A stretch of DNA of 64,000 bases from Cardinalis cardinalis (GCA_014549065.1 JACDOX010000003.1:14015877-14079876); one strand, 5' to 3'. Shown: positions 13,739-28,330, numbered from the stretch's first letter. Numbers and translations are program-made. Notes: generated from the letters alone by a model not told the origin.

Positions 13739-15777
13739 ATTAATTGCTGGGAGAGGAAGAGAAACTTGGTCAATAAGAAGGGCATAGCAATTTGTAGAGG
13801 TGGAAAAACATAGGACTTGCACAGCAAAGGACATTTTGGCTTGGGATTGGAGGTAAGTGCACATATCCAGCCCGAGTGGNGTGTGGCTGGAGGCCGGTGA
13901 GTGGCATCCCCCTGTGATTTACCTCCCCCCTTATCTCTATTAAACACTGCTTAGCAATCTCTGTGGCCAGCTCAGGCTCTCTTAATAGAGAAGGCTGAAT
14001 GAAAGCTGGAGTCAGAGAGCACTCCAGTGAAAAACTGCAAAAAGACTGGCGTGTTATCAGTTGTTACTTCCTGCAAGAGCAAGCAGTGTTGTGCGGTTNC
14101 ATTATCTGAAACTGAGCGGGCTGGTGGGGCTGGGTGCAGCCATTTAAAAATGTGATTTGTGTTTTTCTTTCTTCGCAGAAATCAGCCTAAAGTATTTCCT
14201 GGGGCTTTTCTCAGAATCTGTGTCAGTGCAGTGAGTTAACCAGTGACAGCTCTGTCTCAGGAGAGTAGAAATTTAGCATGGTGACACTAATGTCTTTATA
14301 AGATGACCTAGATTAGAAATGTCTTGTTCTTGGTTTGCAGAATTCTCTTCAAATATTTAATATGACTTGGAGATATTTTGAGNTTTTTTTTTTTCTTCCT
14401 GTAGAGACAGAAATAAAATTAGTGAAAATGCTTTTAGGATCCAAACAGTTTCAGTGGTGGGAATTCTAGTTCAGGAATTAGAATTAGTTAGAATACATCA
14501 GACACATGGAGTCTGCCCCCCTGATCTACATATTGCTATGGCATGAATAGAGATGAGAAATTTCCTGTGTTTTGTCTGCTGTTTATGCCTGTATGGATTT
14601 CACCTTCTGAATTTCACAAGATATCCAGCTTACAAGTTAGAAGTTAGAATTAGATTATAAATGAGACTGCTGAAAATGCAGGTTGCCCTACTTAAAGCAT
14701 GTAGGTAACTTCTTGTTGAAGCCTGGAGGAGCAGGACCAGTGTAGTCTCGGTTTTGGTGCAGATCACAGAGCCAGCTAATCCAAAGCAGGAGGACAGGTG
14801 CCAAGGATGGCTTGTCCTCACCAGGAAGAATTTGCTGCTTTTCCCTCCCCTCTCTATGGTTACTTCCTCAAGATTCTGCCTGTGTTTAAAGAACCTGAAA
14901 TAATCTGTATAGGTTTATGACTAGGATGGAGAAAGGTATATCCACCTGTTTTGTTAACATCACCATTTCACCNGTGGCTTAAAGCTCTCTGGCAACCATC
15001 ATTTTAGCTCAGTGCACTGAATTCCCTTTGGGCAGGCCCCATTTATGGTGCAGTTTCAGTTGGTCTGTGCGAGGCAGCAGATAACACAGAGAAACTGTCA
15101 TCTACTCCTCTTATCCCAGAGGGGAAGGGATGGATTCTGGACCCTACATAAAGTGGCTGCAAGCAGAAGAGTCCTGGACTTCCCCATGCACAACTCCCAG
15201 TGAGAGCAGTATGGCAGGCTTTTGGGAACAGCCTGCTTCCTTTTTTTTGCTTCCTTTTTTAGGTTGTTTTTTAACTCCTTGCAATCATGGTGACTTAAGA
15301 TGGTGAGATGGCACAACCTTTCCCACCCCTCTGAAAACTTCTCCATCCCTCAGAAAGATCATGTAGCTTCGTGTGTTTGGGATTTTTAAAAGCACCAAGC
15401 ATTGCTGTCAGTCTCTTAGCTTCGTTTGGAAGTTTCTGCCCTCAACTTAGATGTGAACAGTGTTAGGTGGCCCTTAAATTTTGTTTAGCTTGTTCTGTAA
15501 AATCCAANGTCTGTGACACAGCAAGGCTGTGCTTTTCTGTATTTTTTTCTGAAGTGTTGGAGTGAGCTGCACTCACCAGTGAAACAAGATATCAGAGAAG
15601 GAGACCTACAGGTCTTGAATTAGGATCCTCACCATGAAAAACAGGCGAGACCTTCTGAAGGACTGAGAGGAGGAGGCTGTGAGAAACGGAGAGATTTGCT
15701 TGTTTAGCAGATCAGAGGGGTAGGGTAGCCTGAGTGTGGTTAAATCATGCAGCAAAATAGGACAGTGGTTTACCAAA

Positions 15778-15834
15778 CCAGTTCCTTGCAAAGGGGTTGA
15801 GGGTAAGTTCCAGTTCCTTGCAAAAGGGTAAGTG
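15778..15834. repeat. Tandem duplication, about 32-bp unit
   Basis: CCAGTTCCTTGCAAA followed by a GGGTAAG block occurs twice, at 15778-15809 and 15810-15834; the second copy is shortened by a few bases. Confidence 0.75.
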
Positions 15835-18800
15835 AAGGGCTAAGCCTGGGCTTAGCTTAGATGTTCTCAGCTTCTCATNCATTACTTAAGTCACTTATAA
15901 AAATCTCTGAAAATTAGTGGAGATGATTACTAATTTAATTCTGCAGGCTCTGTTTTGTAATGTACATTTAGAATGAAAACTGTAAGGTCTACACCTGCTT
16001 ATTCTTGAGTTCATGTATGAGGTTCATATCCAGTACACAATTCCAGAAAGAAATCCCTTTTCCAAGAAACAGGCCATCTGGGATATCTAGTGGCAGTACA
16101 GACACGTTCCCTGAGCTTGTCCTCCAACATCCTCCTTTCTGATGGGCAGCACGACTCAAAGAGCTCCCTGTCAGAAGGAAGTGTTCAAATACCACAGGCA
16201 TCCACAGTGGTGTGGCCAAGGAATCAATCACAAAAGAATGCTGAAGTCAAACTGGCTTGGGAAATCCTCTGGTTTGTTTTGGCTCTACCATTTAGCTAGG
16301 TTACTGTAATTCAGATTTCCGGATCTCATTAGGCAGTTGATCAAGCTGCCACCAGCTCTTTCTGCTGTTGTCATTAGAGAGGTAGAGAATAATGCCCTGC
16401 TTAACAGCACAGACAAAAATGAGTGTTAAGCACATTGCCACTGCCCTGACAAGCAGCAGTTACATGTGTTAGCTGATTAAGGGGTGTTTTGTATTAAGGT
16501 TGCATATTTACTGGGCTAAATTTAACAAGACTAATACATGAATATTCANTAAATAACTGAGTGACTGTGTTTAGGGACTCAAAATAGAGATTTGTTGCTT
16601 TTTAATATAAAAACTGTTAAAAAAAAAGCCCCAACTAATTATTTTTTAGCAAGCTTAGGTGCTCTTTTTTGCAAGCATTTCTTTTGGTATCAGACTCATG
16701 GTGCATGACAACAACACTGAATAGTAAGCTTTTCACTACTGAAGTAGAATAATTCACAGAAAATAAATGAGAGGCTGAAGTGTTAAGCTATGCAAGTCTA
16801 ATTAACTTTCAGCCTTAATAAGCTATGGCCTCTCTAGCAAAATTAAAAATGGGGTTTGAATTACAGATGGCAGCTACAGTTTGGGCTTTTAAAGGCATTT
16901 TTAAAAAACTTTTTTTTCCCTCTTGTATTTCTGAGCACTTTGTTTTGCACAGGGCCATCTGAANTGGACTGCCCCCTGTCCCTCTCTTGTCTTCGCTTTT
17001 GTTCACTGGATAATTCTTTGCCCTCCTCTGCTGCAGCGAGGCTCTAATGAGACTGCTCAGGAGTAAGGGGGGCTTGCCTTGGCTTTGCCAGGACCCTCAC
17101 TCTGTGGCTGAGCTCTCCCAGACAGAGCCTTTTTCTCCGGAAAAGGAAGCCCCATTTGGGCAATGATTATCCCAGACCAGATCCATGTGTCTGGATGTGA
17201 CATGGACAGAGAGGGTTTTGAGCATAGCTGGGCTGTGTCTGACTGCCAGCCTCACCGCTTGGTTTGTATGACAGGAACTGGAAGGAAGCCGAGACAACTG
17301 CGTGTACCAAACCAGCTAGTGCTGGGAGCTGGGNTGCTGGCCCTCGTCTTGCCTTTCTTCTCAATGCTGAAGGGTTTCAGCAAGAGAGTGTGACCATGAC
17401 TGGAAGCTATTTGAGGGGACATGGAGGGAGGGAGATTTGCATGCCACTTCCTCGGCCCATGGGAATGCGCACACACCCTTCTGGCTGGTGCTGCCCNTGC
17501 AAGGTCAGCTGTTCTCACACACAGAGATGTACCTGACACATGGCATCGAGTGTGATGAAGGGAAGGCTCACACTCAGTCTCAAAACTGAGACAGTGGTCT
17601 CAGAGACATCTTGCAGGCTTTACAGAAGGTATTCAGACAAAGCTATTCATAACTTGCAATGGNAACTTGTCGGAAGAAAGTGTAATAGCTCATTATAGCT
17701 CTCCAGCTCATCTTTCTGTTTAATTTGTGTCTGTACAAAGTAATTTTGACACTGCTGGATTTGTCACAGTCAGATGCATCATGCTCTGAAGATACCAAAT
17801 TGTTTTCTGAAGTGAAGACAATTTTGAAACCTTTTAAAATTTCCATTTAATTTCTTAGGCCCGGCTGTCTGACACTGCACTCATCAGCAAAGCTTGATTT
17901 TTTTTCCATTTTTTTTTCCATGTCAGCTTCAATAATTTGATTGANGTTGAGAATGAGGATATTATCAGGACATGTTGAATCAAACTAACTTTGCTAATCT
18001 GCTCCAGATTCACAATAGAGGTAAAACATCTGCTTTGGTTGTTGAGCAGAGCTCCATGCCAACTGTAGCATGCCTAATGTAAAGAAAGAGATGAAGTGGT
18101 ATTATGAACTGATCTTCATGTTCACACATAGTTACTCTGCTAGTAATGGAAATAACCCTGTCATCAGCCTCAGTAGTTAAACATTTTTAATCTGAATTTT
18201 ATATCAGCTATGCAGAAAACAACTATTAGTCACTAAAATCTGCAAAGGATTTTAGTATTTTATGAAAACAGTAATAACTGACTATGGTGCTCTTCAAGAG
18301 CCCTGGGAGCTCCATGACCTCTAAGAGAAATCAGGAAACATCANTGTTAGTCTTTAATGCCTTTTGAAGTATATTTGTCCCTGGCTGTGTAGGAGAAGGT
18401 GAGTTGGGAGATTTTCTGAGTTTTTCTGGAGCTGGCAGGAGGGTGGCTGTGGGGGTGGCAGCTGCTGACCAGAGGAATGAGCTGCACTGTAGTGNGTAGG
18501 AGACAGGCAGNTTTGAGGCTGTGTGTANGCCATGCAACACAAGGGGAACCTGNGCAAGATCCACTTGAAATNTAGTGGTAAGACCAAACAAAACAGTTCA
18601 GGTTTTGCTCAAGTCCCTAAAATGNCTTCTCCCTCCCTAATGTTGTTTTCATGATCCTGGACCTGTTGCAGGTCACTATTAAGAGGAAGATGAGGTTCAG
18701 GAACACATGAGACTGTGATTGCAAAATGTATCTGTCCTTAGCAGAAACTCTGTGCATGAGCTCATTGAAATAAACCCCATAGCTGAAATTACCTTCTGAT

Positions 18801-20714
18801 GAGTGAATAAGATGGGATCTGAAATTCTGCTGGAGTCCTGCCATGTATTAGTGTGCATCTAACCAAAGGCACTAGACTCCCCTTGAACTTTTGGAAATCT
18901 NTATTTTTATTGATTTCTGCTGTAGCTTACCCTTTTTGCATTAACCTTTATCTTCACGTAAGTGTGGTGTGCATTTTGTTTGGCATCCTTTGCTTTNATA
19001 TGTTCAATCCTTTGCCTACTAAAGCCTGCAGAAAACAATACCTTTGACTTTCAGTGATTGTTGGACTAGATCTATTTTTGAAATAGATCACTTCTTCTGC
19101 AGTTCACAGTTTGTAACTCAGCTAAATTGGTAACCCATGTCCTTATTTGTGTTGCCCTTAATGGAGCAGAGATGCATCCTCCTTGTGTGCAGCCATTTAA
19201 GCTCTGTATATCTTGAATGTGGAAAACAGATTATTTATTTTAATAACAACCTTTTATGAATTGCAAGTAGTTCTCATGTTTCTTTTAAATTGTGTTCTGT
19301 GTATTGTGACCAGCTCTGATCTGTTTAGGTTTTCCCTGTAAATCATGTTTTAGAGCTCTGTTTTGATCTTCAAGTCAAGTGGTGCCTTAAACTAAATGTC
19401 TCACTCTAGCCAGACTAAGCAGTACTGAGCAGTGTAGAAAGACCTCTGTGTGCTTTGCAAGTCATAATCTTATTTTAAGTCTCTTCCTCTTTCAGAATGT
19501 TGTTCGGTTACTTTCAGTTAGTAAAATGCAGTCCCAAATTCTTTCTTACGCCACTGCGTAACAACCCTGGATTTCTCACTAACAGGCAGGCTCTGTTCTC
19601 CTCCATACTGAACGGTGTCCTACTCTTCCTCCAGCCTGGCTGTTTGTATAATTTGTCAAGGTAGTTATAAATTCTGATCTTGCCCTCCTACGTCCTTGTG
19701 TAGTCTCTTGTAGTTCCGAAGTATCTGCAGATTTATTGTGGCACTCTCTGTTTCATAGCTGCCTTCTTTGTGTGTACAGTAATATTAAACAGACCCCGTT
19801 NGCCAGCGGAAGTCCTGATCTTACCAAGTAAGATCTTACAGGATCAGCTGCCTCTTTTATAGTTCTCTAAATCAGGACTAATTTTCTAAAAATGAAAGGG
19901 TTTTTATTAGTGTGCGTGATGAGTATCAATGCGTGCTGCATATATCAGATAGAGCACTTAATTACAGATGGACTGGACTATTACTTTGTCCTGCTGTGTG
20001 TCCAGGCTGCCAGATGAAAAGCAGCTCTTGCTGTGCTGCTGCACTGGAAGAGGACTGTGGAAAGGTTTTTTTTGAGCCAGCTGCAGTGTGTGTAGCAGCC
20101 CTTGCACATGCTTGCCTTGGCAAGGAAGGAGGGGTAAGTCACAGTTTCATAAGTGATAAACTGAAGGGAGATAAACTTGCAGCATTTCCGTTTCTTTTTT
20201 TCTTTTTCTGCTTGACTGCCATTGCTGCTGCTGGAGTTGGGTGCAGGCAGGATATCAGTGGTCTCCAGAGGATGTGGGGCCACTGAACGGAGGAGATGTC
20301 CCAGGTTAAGTTGGCCAGCTGCATGAACCCCTTCAGCTCTCAGAGCATTCCTCCCTCCACACAGATTTGGTTTTAATTGTCTTTTATTTTCTCTCTTGTG
20401 GAATTTAGCACCTAAACAATTGGTTAAAAAAAAATTGCTTGAAATGTGTTTGAAGACAAGTGAGCAGGAAATGAAGCTTTTGGCAGGGTTGATGTTTTTC
20501 AAGCGAGCTTCTCCCCTAACTGCTTTATTCTGAAATCTCTAGCTAGGAGCAGATGTGTCACTGGGCTGCTGTTGCTCTGTTCTGCTGCTGGTGGTTTCAT
20601 TTCTCTTGGGGTTCATAACCTCAGACTGCCTTGGCCACCTCTCAGCTGTGCCTCTGGGGACAGTGTGCAGGGCCCTTTGGAAAGCAGGTGGTGTAACATG
20701 GCACAGGGCCTCTC

Positions 20715-20765
20715 NCTTGGAAGTTGGCTTCAGCTGATTTACACCAGCTGGAATTTATGNCCCCA
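20715..20765. repeat. Possible half of a palindromic amniote repeat
   Basis: CAGCTGATTTACACCAGCTG resembles one arm of an old hairpin-forming repeat of birds, turtles and crocodilians (GATTTACACCAGCTGAGG type, recalled). The other arm is not clear. A related sequence is at 39904-39987. Confidence 0.35.
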
Positions 20766-23700
20766 GAGATTTTACTGTCTGCTGTGCTCTTGTTCAGAAA
20801 CACTGCCTTGGTGCCAGGACTTCTTCCCTGCTTCTGACTAAATGATTGATGGGTTATGGGGGAGGGGGGAAAAGAAAAGACAAAAGCTCTGGGAAACAAA
20901 ATATAGATATGACAAGAAGTGCTCAAATGGATAAGTAATGCAGCACATGATGCTAAGAACGTATAAAAGGAATTGGATCCTTTTTTTGGTACTGCCATTG
21001 CAATCGCAGGACTGTTGTTTAATGGTGCTGCTGATATGTCTGTTGTGAGGTATTACACAACACACAGTTTGTATTGAGACAAAATCCCAAGAAACTTTCA
21101 ATAAATTCAGGAGGACAAGAAAAAATCAGGGTACTATTAGATTGATTATCCTTAATCTTTGTAGGTATTCCAACAACTTTTATTATGCTGTGACAGACTT
21201 TTTTCTACTAAAATGGGTAACAAATGCTGGTGAATATAACAAATGTTATGCTACTATGTTTGTTTTTGTCACCTTTGAAAAGCTTTCTTATTTTAACTAG
21301 TCTGCATCGTGCTGAGTTTTTGTCTCCACTTGATTAATGTAACTTCAGGACAGTATTTATTAACTAATTTTCTGATCTGATCTGGAGGCTCTTTAAAAAA
21401 CCCCATCCACTCCCAATCCTAAATGCCAAAATTAAAACTAAGCCCTAGCACTTAAATCAAGACTGGTGGACAGCCTCCAGTAATGAGAATGAAGGAAAGG
21501 ATGCTGGGCAAGCTGAATTAAACAGTCTGAGCTCTTTTCCTTTTCAGAAGTGATCTAAATTTAACAGGCCAAGAGTTATTTTGGTGCCCTTTACTGATAA
21601 GTTGAATGAAACCTAGGCAACTTGCAGCACTTTTCAGTGTGTAGAGGAATTTCAGGATTCCAGGAACGGCAGGATGTAACCTTCACTTCACCTGGAAATA
21701 TAAGCAATTCTTAGGGCAGTTGATAGGCTTCCTAATGAAAAATGGGAGGCAGCCAAAATCCAGAGCCAAGCTAGCACCANAAATAGATCTGCCAGAGGCT
21801 TGTTTTGCACTGTCTAGAATGGCGTATCACAAATTGTGCGAACAGAAATACCGGGCTGGGTCCAGCATTGCACAAGCAGGATCAATCCTGACTGTTTTCC
21901 TTTTTAAGTATCATGAAAGCTTGACTAAATAAATGTCCTGTTAAAGTTTCAGCTGTCTCAAGATGTTGTTTTCAAGTAGGAGAGGGGAAAGGGTTGAGCA
22001 CAGAGAGGACCAGGCTGCAGGTGGTAGTGGGGAGGCAGGGGTTTAGCTGGTTTATTCTTGTCACTTCACAAGATGTGTGCTTTTGGGGAAGTGTAGTGAA
22101 GTATAGTCTGGTTTGCACATCACTTACTAAATGATTATTTGTGATTATGTTTAATTATAGAATCAGATCTATTGTCTTCTCTGTCTGGCCGGAGACAGGG
22201 AGTTTGGTGGGTGGGGTGTAAGCAAAAGCCATCAGGGCCTTGCTGAGTGGGAGCAAAGAGCCAGAAGCCTGTGGGAGCACAGCCTGGATTTCCAATCCCA
22301 AGCCCAGCTTGTTTTTGCAAAGGCTTAGCTGTATTGGAGGGGAAATAGTTTAAAAGCAGGTGATGCAGGATGTGTTGTGACAGCCCTGCTCTCTTTTCAG
22401 GGTTGAGCCATGCTCTAAGCAGTTCAGATTGTTCTTTTCCAAACCTAGTGTAAGCAATGTTCAAAACAAGATCCTTAATGGAAGGTTATCATCAGACAAT
22501 CTTGTTTCAGACAGCCCTACTGCTACTACTTTAACCCTTTTCCAGTGATCATGCTTTTCCCTTCCTCCTTCATTACAGCTATTGTACATCAACAAAATCT
22601 ACTCGTTCACCTAAAGCTGAGGATGTGATTATTCCCGTCCAGAAGATGCAGAAGGGTGTTCTGGTAGGCTGTGATTCCAGCCTCTGAACCTGGTCAGTAC
22701 TGGATCCCAGGCACCCAGCTGAATTCAGCNGGAGGGGGGGATGCAGTCCTCTCCTGCAGGCCATGCTGCCCGAGGCTTTGCAGCCTGCCCCAGCTGCCTG
22801 GCTGTCCAGCAGGAGGGCTGGAGCTGCTCTGTTTCTGTAGCTGTTTGTGATTGCCANGCAGTCAGCAATGTTACACCAGTGATTAATCTCAGGTTTTTGT
22901 AAGGTTANCAGCAATGGCAATATCTGCTGATTGTGTTAGAATTGCTGCATTCCAATTAATTCTGCATCAAATATTTCTGTATCTGTTCAGGTCTTTGTTT
23001 GGGAAGGCACTGTGGGAAAGGCTGAGTGCATGCCTGTGTGGAACTACCTATGGACCGTGTTAGCATTGCATGAATTATTCAGACATTTGGGAACAATTGC
23101 TTAGGAACCACTTCTGCCTTCCTGAGAGGGGAGAGAGCACCAAGCGCACTGAGCATTGTTTGTACCACACTGAAGGTCCTTGCAGCGCCTGATGCCCTGG
23201 ATGCTGCTGAGTACGTGTCCCTTAGGGTTAGACCATACTGAGAGCCACAGGTGTGCACTGGAGAGTTTTCCATTTGGTCACTGAGTGNTTTTTGTGTTTT
23301 GATGAATTTGCCATTCATCATTAGATGAAAGCATTGGAGGGAGAGGCTTTCAGCTGTGGGCTTGTGTTGTGCAGGCAAATTCAGAACCCCCCTCCAGCTC
23401 TTCTTTCTTTNAAAAGTTAGGTAAAAGTTGCTTTTGAAGCTAAACATATGTTCTGTGTGGAGTTTATATGTAATTTTTTACCTATTCTCAGGAGTGCATA
23501 ACAGCAAATGAAGCTGTGATCAATTCTCCACTGCTCCTGTGTGCCCTGTGCCATTGATGTGAAGTCCTCTTTNTGCTCTGAAGGACAAACACAGCCTGAG
23601 GCTTTGGAGAAGCCGTTAAAAATTACATAGATAGAAATGGGGGCCATTACAGGAAAACCCAACACTTCTTGCAATAAAACTTAAATGCCCATTACATCCC

Positions 23701-26480
23701 TCTAAGCAACTTAGAGCACAGCATGGCAGCAAGTTAGAAAGCCATTGGTGCAGGCAAAGTGTCAGAGCACAGTTGCATCCTTTAAATGCTGGCCTAAAAA
23801 CAACATGAAGATCTCTCAGCTTGGAAGTGCCTCTGCCACGCAGAGGTTCTATTTTAGTTTTGGGAGTGTTGGCTCATGTTTTTTTGAATACCTCCGAGTG
23901 TCATGTAAGTTCGTTGGTCCTTGAGCATTCAAACACAGTGGAACAAATTGAAATAAATAGCAATGTGTAGGCATGCATGCTGTCCTTGCTGCAGAGGATT
24001 GATGTGCAATCCTTAAATCANTGGGCTAGTCTGCAGTAAATGGAAGGACATAATAAGATAGAATTAAATTAATTGAAACTTTTTTCTGCCATGTTTGAAA
24101 TATTGCAGCGTACAGGNTACTTATTGATCTGCTCAGTATAAAGGTCCTAAGTACATTTGCTCACTTAACAGTGCTGTTAGTTTGTCACAGTGCTTCCAGG
24201 GAACCAGTACACCCAATCTACAGATTTGATTCTCTCNGCTGGCTTTTCAGTTGCTTGGACAAGTATTCCTTAAGTCACTTATTAAAGATCTGTAATTGCT
24301 ATGTAACACCTCTTAGCAGCCATCCAAGGGCATTCTTCTCAAATACCAGCTCTGGGAAAGTACTTTGTTGGCAGAAGTTATAGGAAAATATAGAAATTCC
24401 TACAACAGGATTGCACCCTTTGAATTAACGAATTAAGAGCAAACTCTTTTGGCATTTACCCAGCAATTCATTCCTAAAACCCAGCAAAAGGCGAACTCCT
24501 GATGCAAGGGAACTCGACTACAAAACCTATTGAAAATTATCAGTGTTGAGTAATTTCTGTACGTGGANCTGTATAAATACTAAGCATCAGGGAAATGCAC
24601 TCTAAGAATTAAGAGAAATCCAGTTAATGTCTGTTCACTAATACGGACTTGTAAGTTAAAACTGCATTTCAGGTATTCAGGTGCTGTATGTGCAGNGAGA
24701 AAAAATCCTAAACTAAAATTAGGGAGAGGAGCAGCCTTTTTGCTTTGGCCAATGGAAGGAAATAGATGTATGTGATGTGACATAGCAGACAACCTTGTAA
24801 TCTTGATTAGTGGGAGTACCTTCAGAAAAAAAAGAGGTGTTTGGCTAAACACTGTCAGAATCAATACCACTTTGAAATGATTGTGTGTCTTGCTACATTG
24901 CCTTGCTAGTTATATGAATACATGGATATATCCAAGTATTTAATCCAGGAACTTGATGTAAGGCAATTAGAACTAATAAAGGATCAAAATGTAGCTTCTT
25001 TTCACTCAAAGGAGCAAATGATAGTCTGTGAGATCAAATGGACGTGGGAGTCAATCATCCTTTCCCTGTCAGCCTCTACCTCCTGTCAAACAAAAATCTG
25101 GTTAAATAAGTCCTGGTCAGTGAGTCAGGATATCTAAAATCAAGGCAAGATGTTCAGTATATGTCACAGTTACTAGCTACTCAACAAAAATGCAAAGTTT
25201 GCTAGCAGGTTCAGCACCTGCTTTGAACATAGTAATTAAAATTATACTTGAGACATTCCCCTTACATGCTTCGTCTCCTCTGGAGTCAGAGGCTTGCCAG
25301 TGCCCCTTGGTAACAGATCTATGGAGGAGAATTTCCCAGTGTTGCACTTTTTCTCTTGGAACAGCTTTGTTGGCTCTGTGGAATCCAGCTGAGCCACAGG
25401 ACATTCGTCCTTGTGGGTTTAAATTCTGTTGCTGAAAAAATCATTGTGCCTTCAGTTCAACAGGTTAATTTTACCTGGTGGGTTGAAGTCCAGCTTGATT
25501 GCCCTGCATTCTGTAAAGATAGGAATAGGTTGCAACACTGGAAGGTGTCTGCAGACACAATTTATTTTTTTACTAAAAGACTTGTTACAGCACAAAGTAA
25601 AGAAGCCTCTAATAAAACTTGTTAAGTTTCATGCTTATCATAGTTACTCTGTAGAAATAGTAATATGAAAAGGTTTTCGTTAGCTGCTAGAGTTTATTTT
25701 CAGAAAAAAATGTGAACACNCCCAACTGAAATTCTCTTTAAGAAATTGGAAGCTACAGAGAGCTGAGCTGATGAAACAGTTGTTCATCATTCCAAAACCC
25801 TGCACCCTTGCTTAATTCTAATAATAGTTATATATAGTCTGTTCTGTGCTTGTGCTTTTCTTTTTCCTTTATTATAAGAGTTAAACAATTTCTGAATTTG
25901 AAGACTTTTAAAGAAAAATATTTCTGTTAATGAAATAATCCATTAATAATGCCACAATTTTTAGAAATTATTTCCAAAAATATACCATCCTTTAATAATT
26001 AGAAAGGAAAATGATCTACCCTTCAGGAATGAAAATTTAAAAAAAAGTCATTTGAAGTCATTGAATATAGTTATCATTGAAAATCAAAAAAGTAATCTGT
26101 TTATTGTGCATCCATCATCACTGTGTGTGTAACTGCACAAGCCNCTTTCCATCCCTGTCAGCTGCTGAATGCAGCAATACTTCTTCCATTATGCTGATGG
26201 ATGTGGATGCATCTTCTCAGCTCTGACCTCAAACTGGGCAGTAATGCAACATAGTTCTGACATGGNTTTCCTGGACAGGTCTTTATACTTGACTGCACAT
26301 CTTACATTGAAATGGGTCTCAATGTGTAATAAAATTGCCTCAACAATAAATAATACATTCTCATTTCAAAACGAATACCTTTGAAAATAAAGTGAAATAA
26401 TGACATAGTGAATTAGAAAAATGGCCAGCTGGAGCAGGCTGCACAGCAGTGACTCAGGATGGTTATTAACCTGTACTGGT

Positions 26481-26554
26481 TTTATCTCCTCTTTCCAGTT
26501 TTCAGGCTCTGATCATTTTTATCTCCTCTTTCCAGTTTCCAGGCTCTGATCATT
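26481..26554 (+). repeat. 37-bp tandem duplication of a pyrimidine tract plus AG
   Basis: Two adjacent copies (26481-26517 and 26518-26554) differ at about one base. Each contains TTTATCTCCTCTTTCCAG, a pyrimidine run ending in AG like a 3' splice site, followed by GGCTCTGATCAT. Confidence 0.85.
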
Positions 26555-27070
26555 CTCCATTATATCTGTGTCTTGCTGCTACTGCTATCAGAGATAGATT
26601 TTATCGTAATTAATTTATAAAAATTAAGTCTTATAGGGGAAAAAGGTCTGAAGGGTAAGGCCTTTGAAATGGGTGTATGGCAACTTTCTCGTCAGCAAAG
26701 GTTACACGTACCAGTGGTGGGAGTTATACCCTGCTTCAGAGGCACCATGAACACTGGGGTTTGATCTAAGGAGCTGCAGGTGGATGTGACCATGGCATGG
26801 TGGACAAAAATTGAGATGAGGATCTTCTGTGTGTCACAGGTCTAAAGAACACCATGATAGTCTCAATCTGCTTTCTGTGTTAAGTGGCTGATGCTGATTA
26901 GAAAGGTCAAACATTTCCTGTAAAACCAAGGGTTTGATTCAGATTTCTGGCAGAGGGAAGAAGGGTCAAAATGCCTTATTGTAGACCTTCCTTTTTTTTA
27001 ATGTCATGGTGCACAGTACTTTACTCCCTCCTTTTTTAAAGGAAAAACATTGCCTGTAACAACACTTTAC

Positions 27071-27140
27071 TTGGTTGGTTGGTTGGTTTTTTTGTTTGTT
27101 TGTTTGGGGTTTTTTTGGGGTTTTTTTTTGTTTGTTTGTT
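27071..27140. repeat. T/G-rich simple repeat, (TTGG)n then (TTTG)n
   Basis: TTGGTTGGTTGGTTGG passes into TTTGTTTGTTTG and G4T7-type runs over 70 bp. A compound low-complexity microsatellite. Confidence 0.92.
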
Positions 27141-28257
27141 CTTACTTTAATAATTTGAATTTTGATGTTTTTTTCTCTTACCTCTGTCTGAGGTGTCACC
27201 TTAAATGTCACCAGAGTCTGGCTGATACTTTTCATTCGGTGCTGGGCATACTGCACGCTGAGCATGCTGCAAATGGTTCAGGGAATAATCTAAGATGCTG
27301 GGGGTGTTTGTTTCTTGGCTACTGGATTGTGATTGCCATTCAGCTTGAAACTGAGGAGTTCACTGCTTTCCTGTTCTTTTTTTTTTTCATTTCAATATTA
27401 TGATAAATGCACAGGAAATGCAAATATTTTGGTGCAAGCATAATAATTTCATAAACATTCACCGATTCTTCATAGCTGTTAGTTTTAGGAGAGAAGGGTC
27501 TGGTGTTTGCATCCCCGGTGGGAAATATTCTCTGCCCATTCTGACATGGCTGGGAAGGGAGCATGCTAAATGGTTCAAGTGAAATGCTGGGTTTTTTTCC
27601 TTCCTTTTTCAAGCATCCACTACAATATGTAAGACATAGACAGTGGTGATGAAAGATGCTGCTTTAGTCCTTTTCACTTTTGGAGGAGTGGCAAGAATGA
27701 AATTCCTGTATGAACGTTTCTCAAGGACATAAGGGATTAATATGTCTTAAAATAGACACCATTAACTTAGAAATGTATTTTCCACATTTGAATAAGAAAA
27801 GATAGGGAGGAAATGGTGTTTACTTTGTTCTTTCAGCCTGTTTTGTAAATTTTGAGATAGCCTGTTTACAGTACAGTTAAATTATGTAGCATCTCAAGAA
27901 CTGTTGCAGTTTTATGTGCGTAAGTAGTTGTGCATGCTGCCATTTTACAGGATTATTTTAGATTCTGGTGATTGCATGGCACCACAAACTCTTTTTTGCA
28001 GTAGGACCATGAGGCAACCAGGAGTGAGACTTGGGGGGCTCACACTGTCTCCAGGAGGGTGCTGGTGAAAGCGGGGCCTGTTTCAGCCATGTGCTTTATG
28101 GGACAGGGATCTTTGTGAATTGTCCCCTTCTTTTCCCGAGTCTCCAGCAGCACAGTTCTTCTTCTCTTAGTTCAGTGTGCTGCCAGCTTGGTTGCTAACT
28201 CAGCTATTTGCTGCCAAGGTGGTCGGAAGGGCTGAAGTCACCAGCTCTGGCTGAGTG

Positions 28258-28330
28258 TGGCCACGCTGAGCGCACGCAGCGCTCCCTCCCGCTGCCCGGC
28301 GGTGACGCCAGCCTTGGACAGCAGCGAGCA
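28258..28330. promoter_or_regulatory. Small CpG cluster upstream of exon 2
   Basis: Nine CpG dinucleotides fall within about 62 bp (28264-28325) in otherwise CpG-poor intron. An AT-rich block follows with ATAATAGCATAATAACAG, AGATAATTACTT and GTTAAAATTAAC, resembling homeodomain/GATA-type sites. It lies about 600 bp before exon 2. Inference only: a candidate enhancer or alternative promoter. Confidence 0.3.

Noticed and set aside
19981..20502. Longest antisense open frame in intron 1 (173 codons)
   Set aside because: Composition is intron-like, no family is recognised, and it shares no splice or promoter structure.
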